Of a stretch of 21,436 bases of DNA, positions 9,828 through 15,432 are shown one piece after another. Below the pieces are notes generated by a model. That model was not told the origin of the DNA. It did not search any database and worked only from the letters and a program-made list of their open reading frames with translations. Origin of the DNA: a virus; IMG/VR virus record IMGVR_UViG_3300025872_000364, positions 1 to 21,436 of that record. One strand, written 5' to 3'. Position 1 is the first letter of the stretch, and each line of letters starts with the position of its first letter. The position numbers were made by a program, and so were the translations under genes.

Positions 9828-10595
9828 TTAAATTACGCGAGTTTTCTCATGTCCTACTCTGATACGAGGATCGCACCAGATCTCAAATCCTGCCTCTTTT
9901 GCATCAAGACAGAAAGAAACGTCTTCACCACACATATCTTGAACTGCACCAGACTCAAAGACTTGCATCTTCGGAGCAAACCAAGGGTATTCAAGATTCT
10001 CAAAGACTCCCTTCTTAATCAGAACCCAACCAAAACCAGTGTAGTCTACTGTGAAAGGCTTTCTACGCTTGGAAATTGATTCCACGGTTTCATGATTCAT
10101 CACACCACCGTTCTTGCGGAAATCATCTTCCTCCAACCAGTGTGCGACAGATGTTGTGTGACCATCTTCGGTAGCATACCATCCAGCAACAACTTCTTTT
10201 TCTTCTCCATCTTCCGAAAGAGCAACATCACAGAGTTGCCAGAATTTGTTAGAATCAAAAACAATATCACTATCAATCCAGAGTTGATAATCATATTGTA
10301 GTTTACCATCCCAAGGAACTTGTTTTGGTCCTCTAAGTACATTTGCGCCGAGAACCTTACATCTTGCAAAGTTAACCATCGAGGAGTAATCCTGAGAAAT
10401 CTGAATACTCATACCGTTTTGAACCATATCAAAACAGAGTTGTACAAATGCTTTGAGGAAAATAAAAGAGCATCCACGCCCAGGAAGGCAGAAGATAATT
10501 GATTTTCCCCTCATTCTTTCTTTAATCGCATCATAGTCCCACTCAGGTCCTGAGACTTTTGGTGCTGTTGCTTTAACTGTAAATCCTTTTGCCAT
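9828..10595 (-). CDS. Glycosyltransferase-like protein (GT-A type)
   Basis: The product has 255 residues and looks like a GT-A fold glycosyltransferase. LWIDSDIVF (residues 105-113) supplies a DxD-type metal/nucleotide-sugar motif. GEDVSFCLDAKEAGF (223-237) resembles the acidic acceptor-side motif of family-2-like enzymes. CLPGRGCSF (36-44) sits where the first beta strand is expected. There is no signal peptide or membrane span, so it probably acts in the cytoplasm, perhaps on a virion protein or on DNA bases. Substrate and target cannot be read from the sequence. A TTGACA/TAAAAT promoter lies just upstream. The 46-aa gene follows after 12 bases. Confidence 0.75.
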   Translation of the reverse strand: MAKGFTVKATAPKVSGPEWDYDAIKERMRGKSIIFCLPGRGCSFIFLKAFVQLCFDMVQNGMSIQISQDYSSMVNFARCKVLGANVLRGPKQVPWDGKLQYDYQLWIDSDIVFDSNKFWQLCDVALSEDGEEKEVVAGWYATEDGHTTSVAHWLEEDDFRKNGGVMNHETVESISKRRKPFTVDYTGFGWVLIKKGVFENLEYPWFAPKMQVFESGAVQDMCGEDVSFCLDAKEAGFEIWCDPRIRVGHEKTRVI

Positions 10596-10618
10596 AAGTT
10601 AAAATAACCTTCAGATCA

Positions 10619-10647
10619 ATTTTATCGTCCTATTTAGTATTTGTCAA
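10619..10647 (-). promoter_or_regulatory. Sigma70-like promoter of the glycosyltransferase-like gene
   Basis: On the minus strand a perfect TTGACA (10642-10647) is followed after exactly 17 bases by TAAAAT (10619-10624). The start would be near 10612, giving a leader of about 17 bases before the ATG at 10595. The -35 box overlaps the end of the upstream gene. Confidence 0.7.
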
Positions 10648-10844
10648 TATGATGCATTTTGTACTATGTGTTTATTGACAGTCACTTCTTCATACTTCAA
10701 ATCTTCTTTTGAAATATTCGCACCTAACAAATCAACCATTCTGTGTAACATCTCCCAGATTTCAGAGAATTTACTCTCTGGGAGACTGTGATAGATGCAC
10801 CGATCCTTTGCGTATATGTGATATAATTTTTCGTAATTTTCCAT
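10644..10844 (-). CDS. Conserved-looking cyanophage hypothetical protein, 66 aa
   Basis: The product has 66 residues and no assigned function. The opening (ENYEKLYHIYAKDRCIYHSL, residues 2-21) matches a small protein pattern I associate with T4-like cyanophages. It appears helical and soluble, with one cysteine (C16). No clear Shine-Dalgarno precedes the ATG; the leader is AT-rich with a TCCGGA palindrome. It follows a long non-coding stretch with a late promoter candidate at 10981-10988. Confidence 0.75.
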   Translation of the reverse strand: MENYEKLYHIYAKDRCIYHSLPESKFSEIWEMLHRMVDLLGANISKEDLKYEEVTVNKHIVQNASY

Positions 10845-10891
10845 AAAATTTTTCCGGATTTTTTATCTGGTCACCGCATTATATATCATCA

Positions 10892-10948
10892 CTAGCTGCG
10901 TTTATCTGGGCGCGACTTACCGTTCTTATGAATCCATCTTGTGAACGT
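10892..10948 (-). pseudogene. Possible relic micro-gene with ACG in place of ATG
   Basis: On the minus strand a perfect GGAGG (10955-10959) sits 6 bases before an ACG codon. That codon opens an 18-codon frame ending in TAG; its product would be basic (FTRWIHKNGKSRPDKRS after the first residue). A GATAAATA late promoter lies about 30 bases upstream. Promoter, RBS and frame are all in register, but the start codon is not standard. It could be a decayed gene, a rare ACG start, or chance. Confidence 0.25.
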
Positions 10949-10980
10949 TTTTTACCTCCGGAAATTTTTTATGAGATTGA

Positions 10981-10988
10981 TATTTATC
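10981..10988 (-). promoter_or_regulatory. T4-type late promoter candidate
   Basis: GATAAATA on the minus strand fits NATAAATA. It would transcribe the relic frame at 10948 and then the 66-aa gene at 10844 and its followers. Confidence 0.45.
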
Positions 10989-11038
10989 GGTCGATTTGTC
11001 ACCTCTGTAGGTTAGGGTAGTGATCGATTTTTATATAT

Positions 11039-11098
11039 CGGGACAACGCCGCGCGACGCTATAACAAATCGGCGCGATTTAACTGCTCTACGACTGTC
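11039..11098. other. GC-rich foldable island, possible structured RNA
   Basis: In AT-rich surroundings this stretch is GC-rich and self-complementary. GGACA at 11041 can pair with TGTCC near 11095; CGCCG can pair with CGGCG inside it; AAATCG, 3 bases and CGATTT form a 6-bp hairpin. It is too short and lacks the T-arm consensus for a tRNA. A small RNA or a leader structure is possible. Confidence 0.3.
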
Positions 11099-11116
11099 CT
11101 CACGATCATAACATAA

Positions 11117-11144
11117 GGGCGCTCCAGTGTCAACCAGAGCACCC
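11117..11144 (-). terminator. Terminator-like hairpin
   Basis: On the minus strand GGGTGCTC and GAGCGCCC can pair over 8 bp with one G-U wobble and a 12-base loop. It lies 10 bases after the stop of the 46-aa gene ending at 11155. The following bases are T-rich only in part (TTATGTTATG), so termination strength is uncertain. Confidence 0.5.
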
Positions 11145-11154
11145 ACAGTTAGTA

Positions 11155-11295
11155 TCAGAAATCAATCACATCTGCAGTGGGTTCGCTACCATAACCCTCC
11201 GAAACATCGTCAGAGGTGAGTGCATCAAGAATGGAAAGAATCTCAGTGCCAGTGTTACCTTGTGCCAGCAGGGAAACAAGAACTTGCTTGGTCAT
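11155..11295 (-). CDS. Small acidic hypothetical protein, 46 aa
   Basis: The product has 46 residues: MTKQVLVSLLAQGNTGTEIL, then an acidic tail ending DVIDF. The first half looks like an amphipathic helix and the C-terminal half is acidic. I do not know its function. No Shine-Dalgarno is seen; the leader is pyrimidine-rich (CTTTTCTTCTTC) before the ATG. It is the last gene of a leftward unit headed by the repeat at 11681 and is followed by a terminator-like hairpin. Its leader contains TTAAAG..ACTCAC, a partial echo of the repeat. Confidence 0.7.
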   Translation of the reverse strand: MTKQVLVSLLAQGNTGTEILSILDALTSDDVSEGYGSEPTADVIDF

Positions 11296-11398
11296 AATGA
11301 AGAAGAAAAGTGTAAGAAACAGTGTGTGTTGTGAGTGTCTTTAACGGTCGGAGATTTCCAACCCTTTATAGTGGCGCACTCATTCCACTTGCTATAAC

Positions 11399-11650
11399 TT
11401 AGAAGTCGTCGAACACATCGCTATTCAGTTGGATCGCATTTACAGCAGGATCATCAAACCTTACACCGTCAAGAGTTTGTGTCATAAAATCACGGATAGA
11501 TTCAACGAAGTCTTGATACGAACCGCACTCACGAGCGATATCATAAAGACCCTCATCATTGAGGATCCAGAGTGCAACATTCCAGGTCTCATAATTCTCC
11601 CAACCGTTATAGGAAACGTCAAGAGCATTGCGTTGGAAAGTGGTAGTCAT
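11399..11650 (-). CDS. Phage protein with NYETWNVALWI motif, 83 aa
   Basis: Residues 15-31 (YNGWENYETWNVALWIL) carry a motif found in many small phage proteins; I believe the family is catalogued as DUF7249, but cannot confirm it here. The rest is acidic, ending DVFDDF, with no membrane segment. Function is unknown. It is the first gene after repeat copy 1, but here the repeat is separated from the ATG by about 30 bases of pyrimidine-rich leader (TTCTTCTCCAA) and no Shine-Dalgarno is present. Confidence 0.85.
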   Translation of the reverse strand: MTTTFQRNALDVSYNGWENYETWNVALWILNDEGLYDIARECGSYQDFVESIRDFMTQTLDGVRFDDPAVNAIQLNSDVFDDF

Positions 11651-11680
11651 TTGGAGAAGAATTTAAGTAGGTTGGTCTTA

Positions 11681-11716
11681 TACTACTAGGACACTTTAGA
11701 GATGAGTAACTTTAAT
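11681..11716 (-). repeat. Operon-head repeat, copy 1
   Basis: On the minus strand it reads GTTACTCATC, then AAAGTGTCCTAGTAGTAT. Here TAT runs into AAG rather than an ATG, and the gene start is 31 bases further on (11650). Centre mismatches: GAGATG replaces GAAGGTG. Confidence 0.9.
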
Positions 11717-11730
11717 CACTCACACATCGA

Positions 11731-11919
11731 TCAGACTTGGGTAACGAAGTTGGTACCACTGGAGCGATTTGTGCGGCAACGATTTCCCTTCGTTTGTGTC
11801 ATCACCAGATCAGACTTACGGGGTTTCGCAGATGCTAACCGTGTGACCTTAACCTTACCCTGAACCTCAGCAATCATCAGATCCAGAGTAGACATTGAAG
11901 CGAACTCAGTGAGTGTCAT
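11731..11919 (-). CDS. Basic hypothetical protein, 62 aa
   Basis: The product has 62 residues. The first 20 look helical (TEFASMSTLDLMIAEVQGKV), followed by a strongly basic part (ASAKPRKSDL, then KGNRCRTNRSSGTNFVTQV). Such a shape suits nucleic-acid binding, but nothing specific is recognisable. It is the second gene of the unit headed by repeat copy 2, and its stop lies 15 bases before repeat copy 1. The leader is pyrimidine-rich without a Shine-Dalgarno. Confidence 0.65.
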   Translation of the reverse strand: MTLTEFASMSTLDLMIAEVQGKVKVTRLASAKPRKSDLVMTQTKGNRCRTNRSSGTNFVTQV

Positions 11920-11953
11920 TTTGAGAAGGATTGAAGGGAGTTTGTGTTACTTA

Positions 11954-12202
11954 TCAGTCGCGGGGAGATGTAGACCAAGGAGCATAAAATCCTTCAATCT
12001 CACCAAACGTTTGCTCCAGATACTTCTCTTCATTTGAGAGAGTTTTGGTCACAAATTCGTCGTTCAAATAGTATTGAAACTCAGTGTACCATGACTTGAT
12101 ACGATTACCCTGAGCGTCCCACGATTGACGCCACAGAGTGTTAGGAAAGCACTGATAGACGTTACCAGTGAAGGGGGAAGTGTAGGAGGAGGTGTTTCTC
12201 AT
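11954..12202 (-). CDS. Hypothetical protein, 82 aa
   Basis: The product has 82 residues and is aromatic-rich (SYTSPFTGNVYQCF near the start, TEFQYYLNDEFVTKTL in the middle). Its ATG is the last codon of repeat copy 2, so translation begins directly at the repeat without a Shine-Dalgarno. Function is unknown. It may form a small beta-rich domain; no catalytic motif or membrane segment is visible. Confidence 0.75.
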   Translation of the reverse strand: MRNTSSYTSPFTGNVYQCFPNTLWRQSWDAQGNRIKSWYTEFQYYLNDEFVTKTLSNEEKYLEQTFGEIEGFYAPWSTSPRD

Positions 12203-12237
12203 ACTACTAGGACACTTTCAAGGTGAGTAACGTTAAT
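12202..12237 (-). repeat. Operon-head repeat, copy 2
   Basis: Minus strand: AACGTTACTCACC, then AAAGTGTCCTAGTAGTATG, whose ATG is the start of the 82-aa gene. One change (AACGTT for AAAGTT) relative to the consensus, plus one in the centre. Confidence 0.95.
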
Positions 12238-12252
12238 TGTCGAACACTAGTG

Positions 12253-12666
12253 CTACTCTACTGTCTGCAGACGTTCTATAAACTCATCCAGATAGTCTGT
12301 CGGATCGTGACCTAACTCTGCGATACGATTTAACTCATTTAAGATAGCACTCATTTGCTTCACATAAGGTACGCGCATTCTCTCTGTCGTACCCAGAAAA
12401 GTGTAATTCTTCGGTCTCCCGCCAGCACAATTCTTGGGACGAAACCTAGCATCTTTCCTACTCTTTTCGATGTGGCATTTGTTACATAAAAGTTGGCACT
12501 TTGATAACTCTTCCTCCAAAACTTCCTTGGGTTTGTGATACCCTGCGGAAATGTTGAATGACTTTGTGGAGGGGTCAATATGGTCGAACTCTAATGTTTC
12601 AGTGCAACCGCATTCTACACACTTTCCACCCAGTTTTTCGATGAGGATTTCTCTAAAATAGTTCAT
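12253..12666 (-). CDS. HNH endonuclease (putative homing type)
   Basis: The product has 137 residues. KCVECGC (15-21), LEFDHIDP (25-32) and CQLLCNKCHIEKSR (57-70) form an HNH fold. C16/C19 and C61/C64 probably bind zinc; D28, H29 and the residues around N62-H65 form the metal site. The C-terminal half (from about 75) would bind DNA. It probably nicks or cuts a phage target so the gene can spread. Unlike its neighbours it has a T4-type late promoter (12693-12700) and a Shine-Dalgarno (AAAGGA), both consistent with independent insertion. A small hairpin encloses the RBS and ends next to the ATG. Confidence 0.92.
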   Translation of the reverse strand: MNYFREILIEKLGGKCVECGCTETLEFDHIDPSTKSFNISAGYHKPKEVLEEELSKCQLLCNKCHIEKSRKDARFRPKNCAGGRPKNYTFLGTTERMRVPYVKQMSAILNELNRIAELGHDPTDYLDEFIERLQTVE

Positions 12667-12689
12667 AGGTATTTTGTCCTTTAATACCT
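12667..12689 (-). promoter_or_regulatory. Hairpin around the HNH gene RBS
   Basis: AGGTATT (12683-12689), a 9-base loop holding the AAAGGA Shine-Dalgarno, and AATACCT (12667-12673) form a perfect 7-bp stem on the minus strand. The ATG follows immediately. A transcript from the late promoter would start within the 5' arm and weaken the stem. Confidence 0.45.
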
Positions 12690-12692
12690 TTT

Positions 12693-12700
12693 TATTTATA
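12693..12700 (-). promoter_or_regulatory. T4-type late promoter, perfect match
   Basis: TATAAATA on the minus strand, 27 bases before the HNH start codon. This is the exact T4 late consensus, with the expected spacing for a short leader. Confidence 0.7.
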
Positions 12701-12742
12701 GTGTTTTTGATGTATTAAGGGACAAAACTAAAAGTGCGTTTC

Positions 12743-12916
12743 TTACCACTTAGAGGGACAATCGAGGTCCTCAACGTATGCTTCACACTTCTCAGATGGC
12801 TCAAGTTCGAATAACTTCTCCCAGTCTATTTGGTGTGGATCGAAGTCTGCTAGAACGTTCATTTCCAGAGTGATCCTATAACGCTGCTTCTGTGCTTGAT
12901 GATACGCAACCGACAT
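12743..12916 (-). CDS. Acidic hypothetical protein, 57 aa
   Basis: The product has 57 residues: MSVAYHQAQKQRYRITLEMN, then DFDPHQIDWEKLFELEPSE, ending DLDCPSKW. The basic N-terminus contrasts with an acidic C-terminal half. Function is unknown. It is one of few genes in this half of the window with a clear Shine-Dalgarno (AAAGGAG, 7 bases upstream) and has its own TTGACA/TAGAAT promoter plus a late-promoter match. It sits between the HNH gene and the divergent promoter region. Confidence 0.8.
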   Translation of the reverse strand: MSVAYHQAQKQRYRITLEMNVLADFDPHQIDWEKLFELEPSEKCEAYVEDLDCPSKW

Positions 12917-12943
12917 AAGTACGCTCCTTTGAGTTATGGAATC

Positions 12944-12972
12944 ATTCTATAATGTCTTGGAGTAGGTGTCAA
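12944..12972 (-). promoter_or_regulatory. Sigma70-like promoter of the 57-aa gene
   Basis: Minus strand TTGACA (12967-12972), exactly 17 bases, then TAGAAT (12944-12949). The start would be near 12937, about 20 bases before the ATG at 12916. Strong match for an early or host-type promoter. Confidence 0.75.
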
Positions 12973-12984
12973 GTACCTGGGGAG

Positions 12985-12992
12985 TATTTATG
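12985..12992 (-). promoter_or_regulatory. T4-type late promoter candidate
   Basis: CATAAATA on the minus strand, directly upstream of the TTGACA box, would add a late start for the 57-aa gene with a leader of roughly 60 bases. Confidence 0.4.
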
Positions 12993-12993
12993 T

Positions 12994-13017
12994 GGGTTCC
13001 GGGGGACTCTGGGAGGG
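12994..13017 (+). other. G-quadruplex motif
   Basis: Plus strand GGG, TTCC, GGGGG, ACTCT, GGG, A, GGG: four G runs with loops of 4, 5 and 1 bases, the canonical G4 pattern. More G runs flank it (GGGG at 12979-12982, GGGGG at 13041-13045). It lies between two divergent promoters, in a low-GC phage genome. Confidence 0.65.
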
Positions 13018-13045
13018 TCTTGTGAGGATTTTGTGACCTTGGGGG

Positions 13046-13074
13046 TTGACGGATTGCGTTCCTTATGTTATGCT
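13046..13074 (+). promoter_or_regulatory. Sigma70-like promoter of the GIY-YIG gene
   Basis: Plus strand TTGACG (13046-13051), 17 bases, TATGCT (13069-13074). The start would be near 13081, giving a leader of about 155 bases before the ATG at 13236. It is one of the few rightward signals in the window. Confidence 0.6.
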
Positions 13075-13235
13075 GTCTTAGATGACTACAAGATCACACA
13101 TTTATTAAAGATACCACGATCAATATAACAATCTCATACACCTTTTATTTTACATTATTTTTTCCATCAGTTAGTATAGCAAACCATCATCAAAAAGGTG
13201 CTATTTATACATATTATTAGAACGTCTTATCAGTA

Positions 13236-13988
13236 ATGAACCAAGGAATAATCTATGCCATTTTCAATAAAGAAACTGGCAAATATTACATAGGTCAAAC
13301 TATACACGAACTGAACAAAAAGTGGAAGGAACATCTATATGAAGCGCGGAGAATGAATGATGCTCCACTATACAGATCTCTACGCAAATATGGAGAAGAT
13401 AAGTTTAAGATTAGGGTGATAGAAGAGTGCTCTGCGGATATACTTGACGACAGAGAAACTTACTGGATAAATGAATACAACTCTTACATCAATGGATATA
13501 ATCAAACTTCAGGATCTGGCGGTCAGTATAGAGTAAGCATTACAATGAGTGGGGTTGAGAAGACACCAGAACACATTGAAAATATAAGAAAATCAATAAA
13601 AAGAAACGGCGTTGGTTTTAAGATAAGAGGTGACGGTAAGCATAGTTGTGTCAAAGTAAAAACGATAAATGTTGATACTCTGGAAGAAAAGTTTTACGAT
13701 AGTTTAACTGAATGTGCGAAAGCATTAAATATCACAAATGGAAACCTTTGTCGTTATATCAAACACGGATGGAAAGTTAAAGGTCACAGAATAATCAAGT
13801 TAGAGAATAAAAAGAAAAGTCACGCAATCTATGGCGTAGATAAGATTACAAATCAAGTCAAATATACGTTCTCAAGTGTAAGAGAAGCAGGGAGAGTTTT
13901 AGGAACTGGTGGAGCAAGTGGATGTGATAAATCACTCAAACATCCACACAAATACACTTGGAAAGGTTGTTATTGGTTCTATCAATAA
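13236..13988 (+). CDS. GIY-YIG homing endonuclease with NUMOD-type DNA-binding repeats
   Basis: The product has 250 residues. GIIY (4-7) and YIG (18-20) open the nuclease domain. E74 in DRETYWINEYN aligns with the catalytic E75 of I-TevI, and INGYNQT (85-91) closes the domain. The catalytic Arg27 of I-TevI is replaced by Lys29 (NKKWKEH). TPEHIENIRKSIK (about 111-123) is a NUMOD3-like linker. Two NUMOD1-like helix modules follow (near 145-185 and 205-235), for binding a long DNA target. The gene is transcribed opposite to its neighbours, with its own promoter and no Shine-Dalgarno, as for a mobile free-standing endonuclease. The Arg-to-Lys change may weaken cutting. Confidence 0.92.
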   Translation: MNQGIIYAIFNKETGKYYIGQTIHELNKKWKEHLYEARRMNDAPLYRSLRKYGEDKFKIRVIEECSADILDDRETYWINEYNSYINGYNQTSGSGGQYRVSITMSGVEKTPEHIENIRKSIKRNGVGFKIRGDGKHSCVKVKTINVDTLEEKFYDSLTECAKALNITNGNLCRYIKHGWKVKGHRIIKLENKKKSHAIYGVDKITNQVKYTFSSVREAGRVLGTGGASGCDKSLKHPHKYTWKGCYWFYQ

Positions 13989-13992
13989 ACAT

Positions 13993-14022
13993 AAAAAAAG
14001 AGCGCGGTTACCAATCGCGCTC
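13993..14022 (-). terminator. Strong rho-independent terminator (leftward)
   Basis: GAGCGCG (14000-14006), a 9-base loop and CGCGCTC (14016-14022) form a perfect GC-rich stem. Leftward transcripts then meet a run of seven T (13993-13999 on plus is all A). It ends the unit headed by repeat copy 3 and stops leftward transcription running into the GIY-YIG gene. Confidence 0.85.
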
Positions 14023-14136
14023 GTGTTCACCCAACCACCTTTTTATTGGAATTATCTATACTCTACGGAAGTCACTTTTGATTGTAGATGAGGCAAACTC
14101 CCTTCCTCTTTGTATGAAATTAGTTAAACCAGTATG
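14008..14136 (-). pseudogene. Possible gene relic with one in-frame TAG
   Basis: One minus-strand frame reads NFIQRGREFASSTIKSDFRR, V, TAG (14056-14058), then IIPIKRWLGEHERDW and a TAA inside the terminator loop. The composition looks like real protein and the TAG could derive from a CAG codon. No start codon is present and the upstream end overlaps the preceding small gene. Possibly the remains of a gene lost near the GIY-YIG insertion; chance is not excluded. Confidence 0.3.
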
Positions 14137-14221
14137 CTAAATCTGCGAGTTCTGATGCAATCTCTTCTAGATTATCTTCGGTGAGTTTGCTGATGAGTTG
14201 TTGTTTGAGATTAGCGTCCAT
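14120..14221 (-). CDS. Small acidic hypothetical protein, 33 aa
   Basis: The product has 33 residues: MDANLKQQLISKLTEDNLEE, then ASELADLAYWFN at the end. It looks like one or two amphipathic helices. An in-frame ATG three codons upstream (14230) is an alternative start. It follows the 103-aa gene after about 15 bases, in the unit headed by repeat copy 3. Function is unknown; the size makes the call moderate. Confidence 0.55.
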   Translation of the reverse strand: MDANLKQQLISKLTEDNLEEIASELADLAYWFN

Positions 14222-14236
14222 GATTATCATTTAAGT

Positions 14237-14548
14237 TCAGTTGAGTTTGATACCATTGTTGAAAGGAACATCACCGTTGGATGTTGATACAAACCACTGA
14301 AAGTTCTTTTGATAAACAGACTCACCAGTTCCGTGCTCTGAGAGAATAGCATTAAGACGCGATTTGGTGGTATTTGATTTTACTCCACCATCAAAGATTT
14401 CCAACCAAGTATCACCTACCATTGCAATCAGATTGCTATACAGATAGACGAAACTTACACCTTCAATGTTAATGACTTGAGTGTTTGCGGATTTCCAATC
14501 AGTTTCGGTGCTGATTGCGCGGTTCATTTGTGCTTCGATCTTACGCAT
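14237..14548 (-). CDS. Conserved-looking phage hypothetical protein, 103 aa
   Basis: The pattern MRKIEAQMNRAI near the start and DGGVKSNTTKSRLNAIL (residues 53-69) is one I have seen in small proteins from many unrelated phages, without an assigned function. The middle has beta-type strands (VSFVYLYSNLIAMVGDTWLE). The C-terminal part, QKNFQWFV, is aromatic. It is first in its unit, but the ATG lies about 20 bases after repeat copy 3 with a C/A-rich leader and no Shine-Dalgarno. Confidence 0.88.
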   Translation of the reverse strand: MRKIEAQMNRAISTETDWKSANTQVINIEGVSFVYLYSNLIAMVGDTWLEIFDGGVKSNTTKSRLNAILSEHGTGESVYQKNFQWFVSTSNGDVPFNNGIKLN

Positions 14549-14570
14549 TGTGGTTTGGGGTAAGTGGTGA

Positions 14571-14606
14571 TACTACTAGGACACTTTGAAGGTGAGTAAC
14601 TTTAAT
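14571..14606 (-). repeat. Operon-head repeat, copy 3
   Basis: Consensus copy on the minus strand: AAAGTTACTCACC, then AAAGTGTCCTAGTAGTAT. The final base is C instead of G, so the ATG is lost; the gene starts 23 bases further, at 14548. Confidence 0.95.
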
Positions 14607-14614
14607 CAGGCAGG

Positions 14615-14818
14615 TCAGAGATTGGATTCCATGATCACATCACGAACTTCCATCTTGAAGTAATCATAACCCAGCTTCTCCAGCAGATAGATCGTGTAAG
14701 CATCTGCAGTGGATTTACAATCAAACAGTTTCAGGGAGTTGAAGTCTTCACCTTCATACTTATATCCACCAATTACAGCATAGACTTTCATATTGATTTG
14801 ATCGGGAGTGAGAGTCAT
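14615..14818 (-). CDS. Phage hypothetical protein, 67 aa
   Basis: VYAVIGGYKYEGEDFNSLKL (residues 12-31) followed by FDCKSTADAY and YDYFKMEVRDV is a recurrent small phage protein pattern with no assigned function. It is probably a small alpha/beta domain. Met9 (MKVYAVIGG) is a possible alternative start. It is third in the unit headed by repeat copy 4, starts 6 bases after the preceding stop and has no Shine-Dalgarno. Confidence 0.85.
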   Translation of the reverse strand: MTLTPDQINMKVYAVIGGYKYEGEDFNSLKLFDCKSTADAYTIYLLEKLGYDYFKMEVRDVIMESNL

Positions 14819-14824
14819 TTCAGT

Positions 14825-15085
14825 TCAGAAATTAAGTGATTTAATGTTGAGAAAAACCATCTGAAGAGGTTCACCGTTCACATGAAAGAACACATAGTTA
14901 GGGTGAACTTCAATGTCACCATCTACAGTGGAGAGGTCAACATAATCATGCCCATCATTGTCTGAAATGTAGGGATTGTCGTCTGTATCATACCCTACAA
15001 AATAGAGGATATCATTGACACTTACAGCATAGGAATCTGCCAGAAGATTGTGAAATTGATTGAGAGTGATAGTAGTGTGAGTCAT
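14825..15085 (-). CDS. Acidic hypothetical protein, 86 aa
   Basis: The product has 86 residues and is rich in aspartate (YDTDDNPYISDNDGHDYVDL, residues 32-51). Hydrophobic strands at both ends suggest a small beta fold. No family recognised. It is second in the unit headed by repeat copy 4. The leader has no Shine-Dalgarno (ACTGTAACACAA before the ATG). Confidence 0.8.
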   Translation of the reverse strand: MTHTTITLNQFHNLLADSYAVSVNDILYFVGYDTDDNPYISDNDGHDYVDLSTVDGDIEVHPNYVFFHVNGEPLQMVFLNIKSLNF

Positions 15086-15109
15086 TTGTGTTACAGTTTG
15101 TGAGGGAAA

Positions 15110-15397
15110 TCAGATACGAAATGCACCGAGAGAGTTAAACTTAGTCCAGATGTTTTTCTCTGCGATACGCTTACCGTCAATCTGGAAAGTATAACGGAGT
15201 TGTCCTTTTACAGTCTTGGAAACTTTACACGTGAGGCAAATCTCACCGTCACGCTTACCATTCCAATCATACTTTGGAAAGTAGTGATTACAAACTCCAT
15301 CGAAACGGCAATCAACAACACTGTTACGTTGTTGATAGTTTTCAAGTGCAAGTTGCTCAGTGAGAGCAATGCTGTCGAAGAGGTCGTGTGTGTTCAT
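15110..15397 (-). CDS. Hypothetical protein with two cysteine pairs, 95 aa
   Basis: The product has 95 residues. DCRFDGVCNHYF (29-40) and EICLTCKV (52-59) supply four cysteines in two pairs plus a histidine, compatible with a zinc-ribbon-like site, though the first spacing (CX5C) is unusual. The C-terminal part (RYTFQIDGKRI) looks like beta strands. Function is unknown. The ATG is the end of repeat copy 4, so this gene heads a three-gene unit. Confidence 0.8.
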   Translation of the reverse strand: MNTHDLFDSIALTEQLALENYQQRNSVVDCRFDGVCNHYFPKYDWNGKRDGEICLTCKVSKTVKGQLRYTFQIDGKRIAEKNIWTKFNSLGAFRI

Positions 15398-15432
15398 ACT
15401 ACTAGAACACTTTGAAGGTGAGTAACTTTAAT
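15397..15432 (-). repeat. Operon-head repeat, copy 4
   Basis: Minus strand AAAGTTACTCACC, then AAAGTGTTCTAGTAGTATG, with T for C in GTGTCC. The ATG starts the 95-aa gene. The far end touches the stop codon of the ArdA-like gene. Confidence 0.95.

Larger units (their letters stand above)
10845..11154. other. Non-coding stretch between gene blocks
   Basis: About 310 bases without a normal gene. Going leftward it holds a terminator-like hairpin (11117-11144), a GC-rich foldable island (11039-11098), a late promoter candidate (10981-10988), and a GGAGG Shine-Dalgarno with a start-less 18-codon frame (10892-10959). Two imperfect direct copies of TCCGGA followed by a T run occur near 10854 and 10957. 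I found no tRNA. Confidence 0.6.
12917..13235. other. Divergent promoter region and long leader
   Basis: About 319 bases with no gene of normal size. They contain a leftward sigma70-like promoter, a leftward late promoter match, a G-quadruplex motif and a rightward sigma70-like promoter. A roughly 150-base AT-rich leader of the GIY-YIG gene follows, with an 8-codon frame starting at the ATG at 13083. A TATAAATA match on the minus strand at 13202-13209 faces no gene I can see. Confidence 0.7.

Noticed and set aside
9753-10079. 108-codon plus-strand frame
   Set aside because: Antisense to the glycosyltransferase-like and 46-aa genes, which have promoter, RBS and terminator in the other direction.
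11039-11098. tRNA-like fold (GGACA... ...TGTCC with GTAGAGC)
   Set aside because: Only about 59 bases, no anticodon arm of proper size and no GGTTC-type T arm.
13202-13209. Perfect TATAAATA on the minus strand
   Set aside because: No gene follows leftward for about 290 bases except the divergent promoter region, so I treat it as chance or of unknown use.
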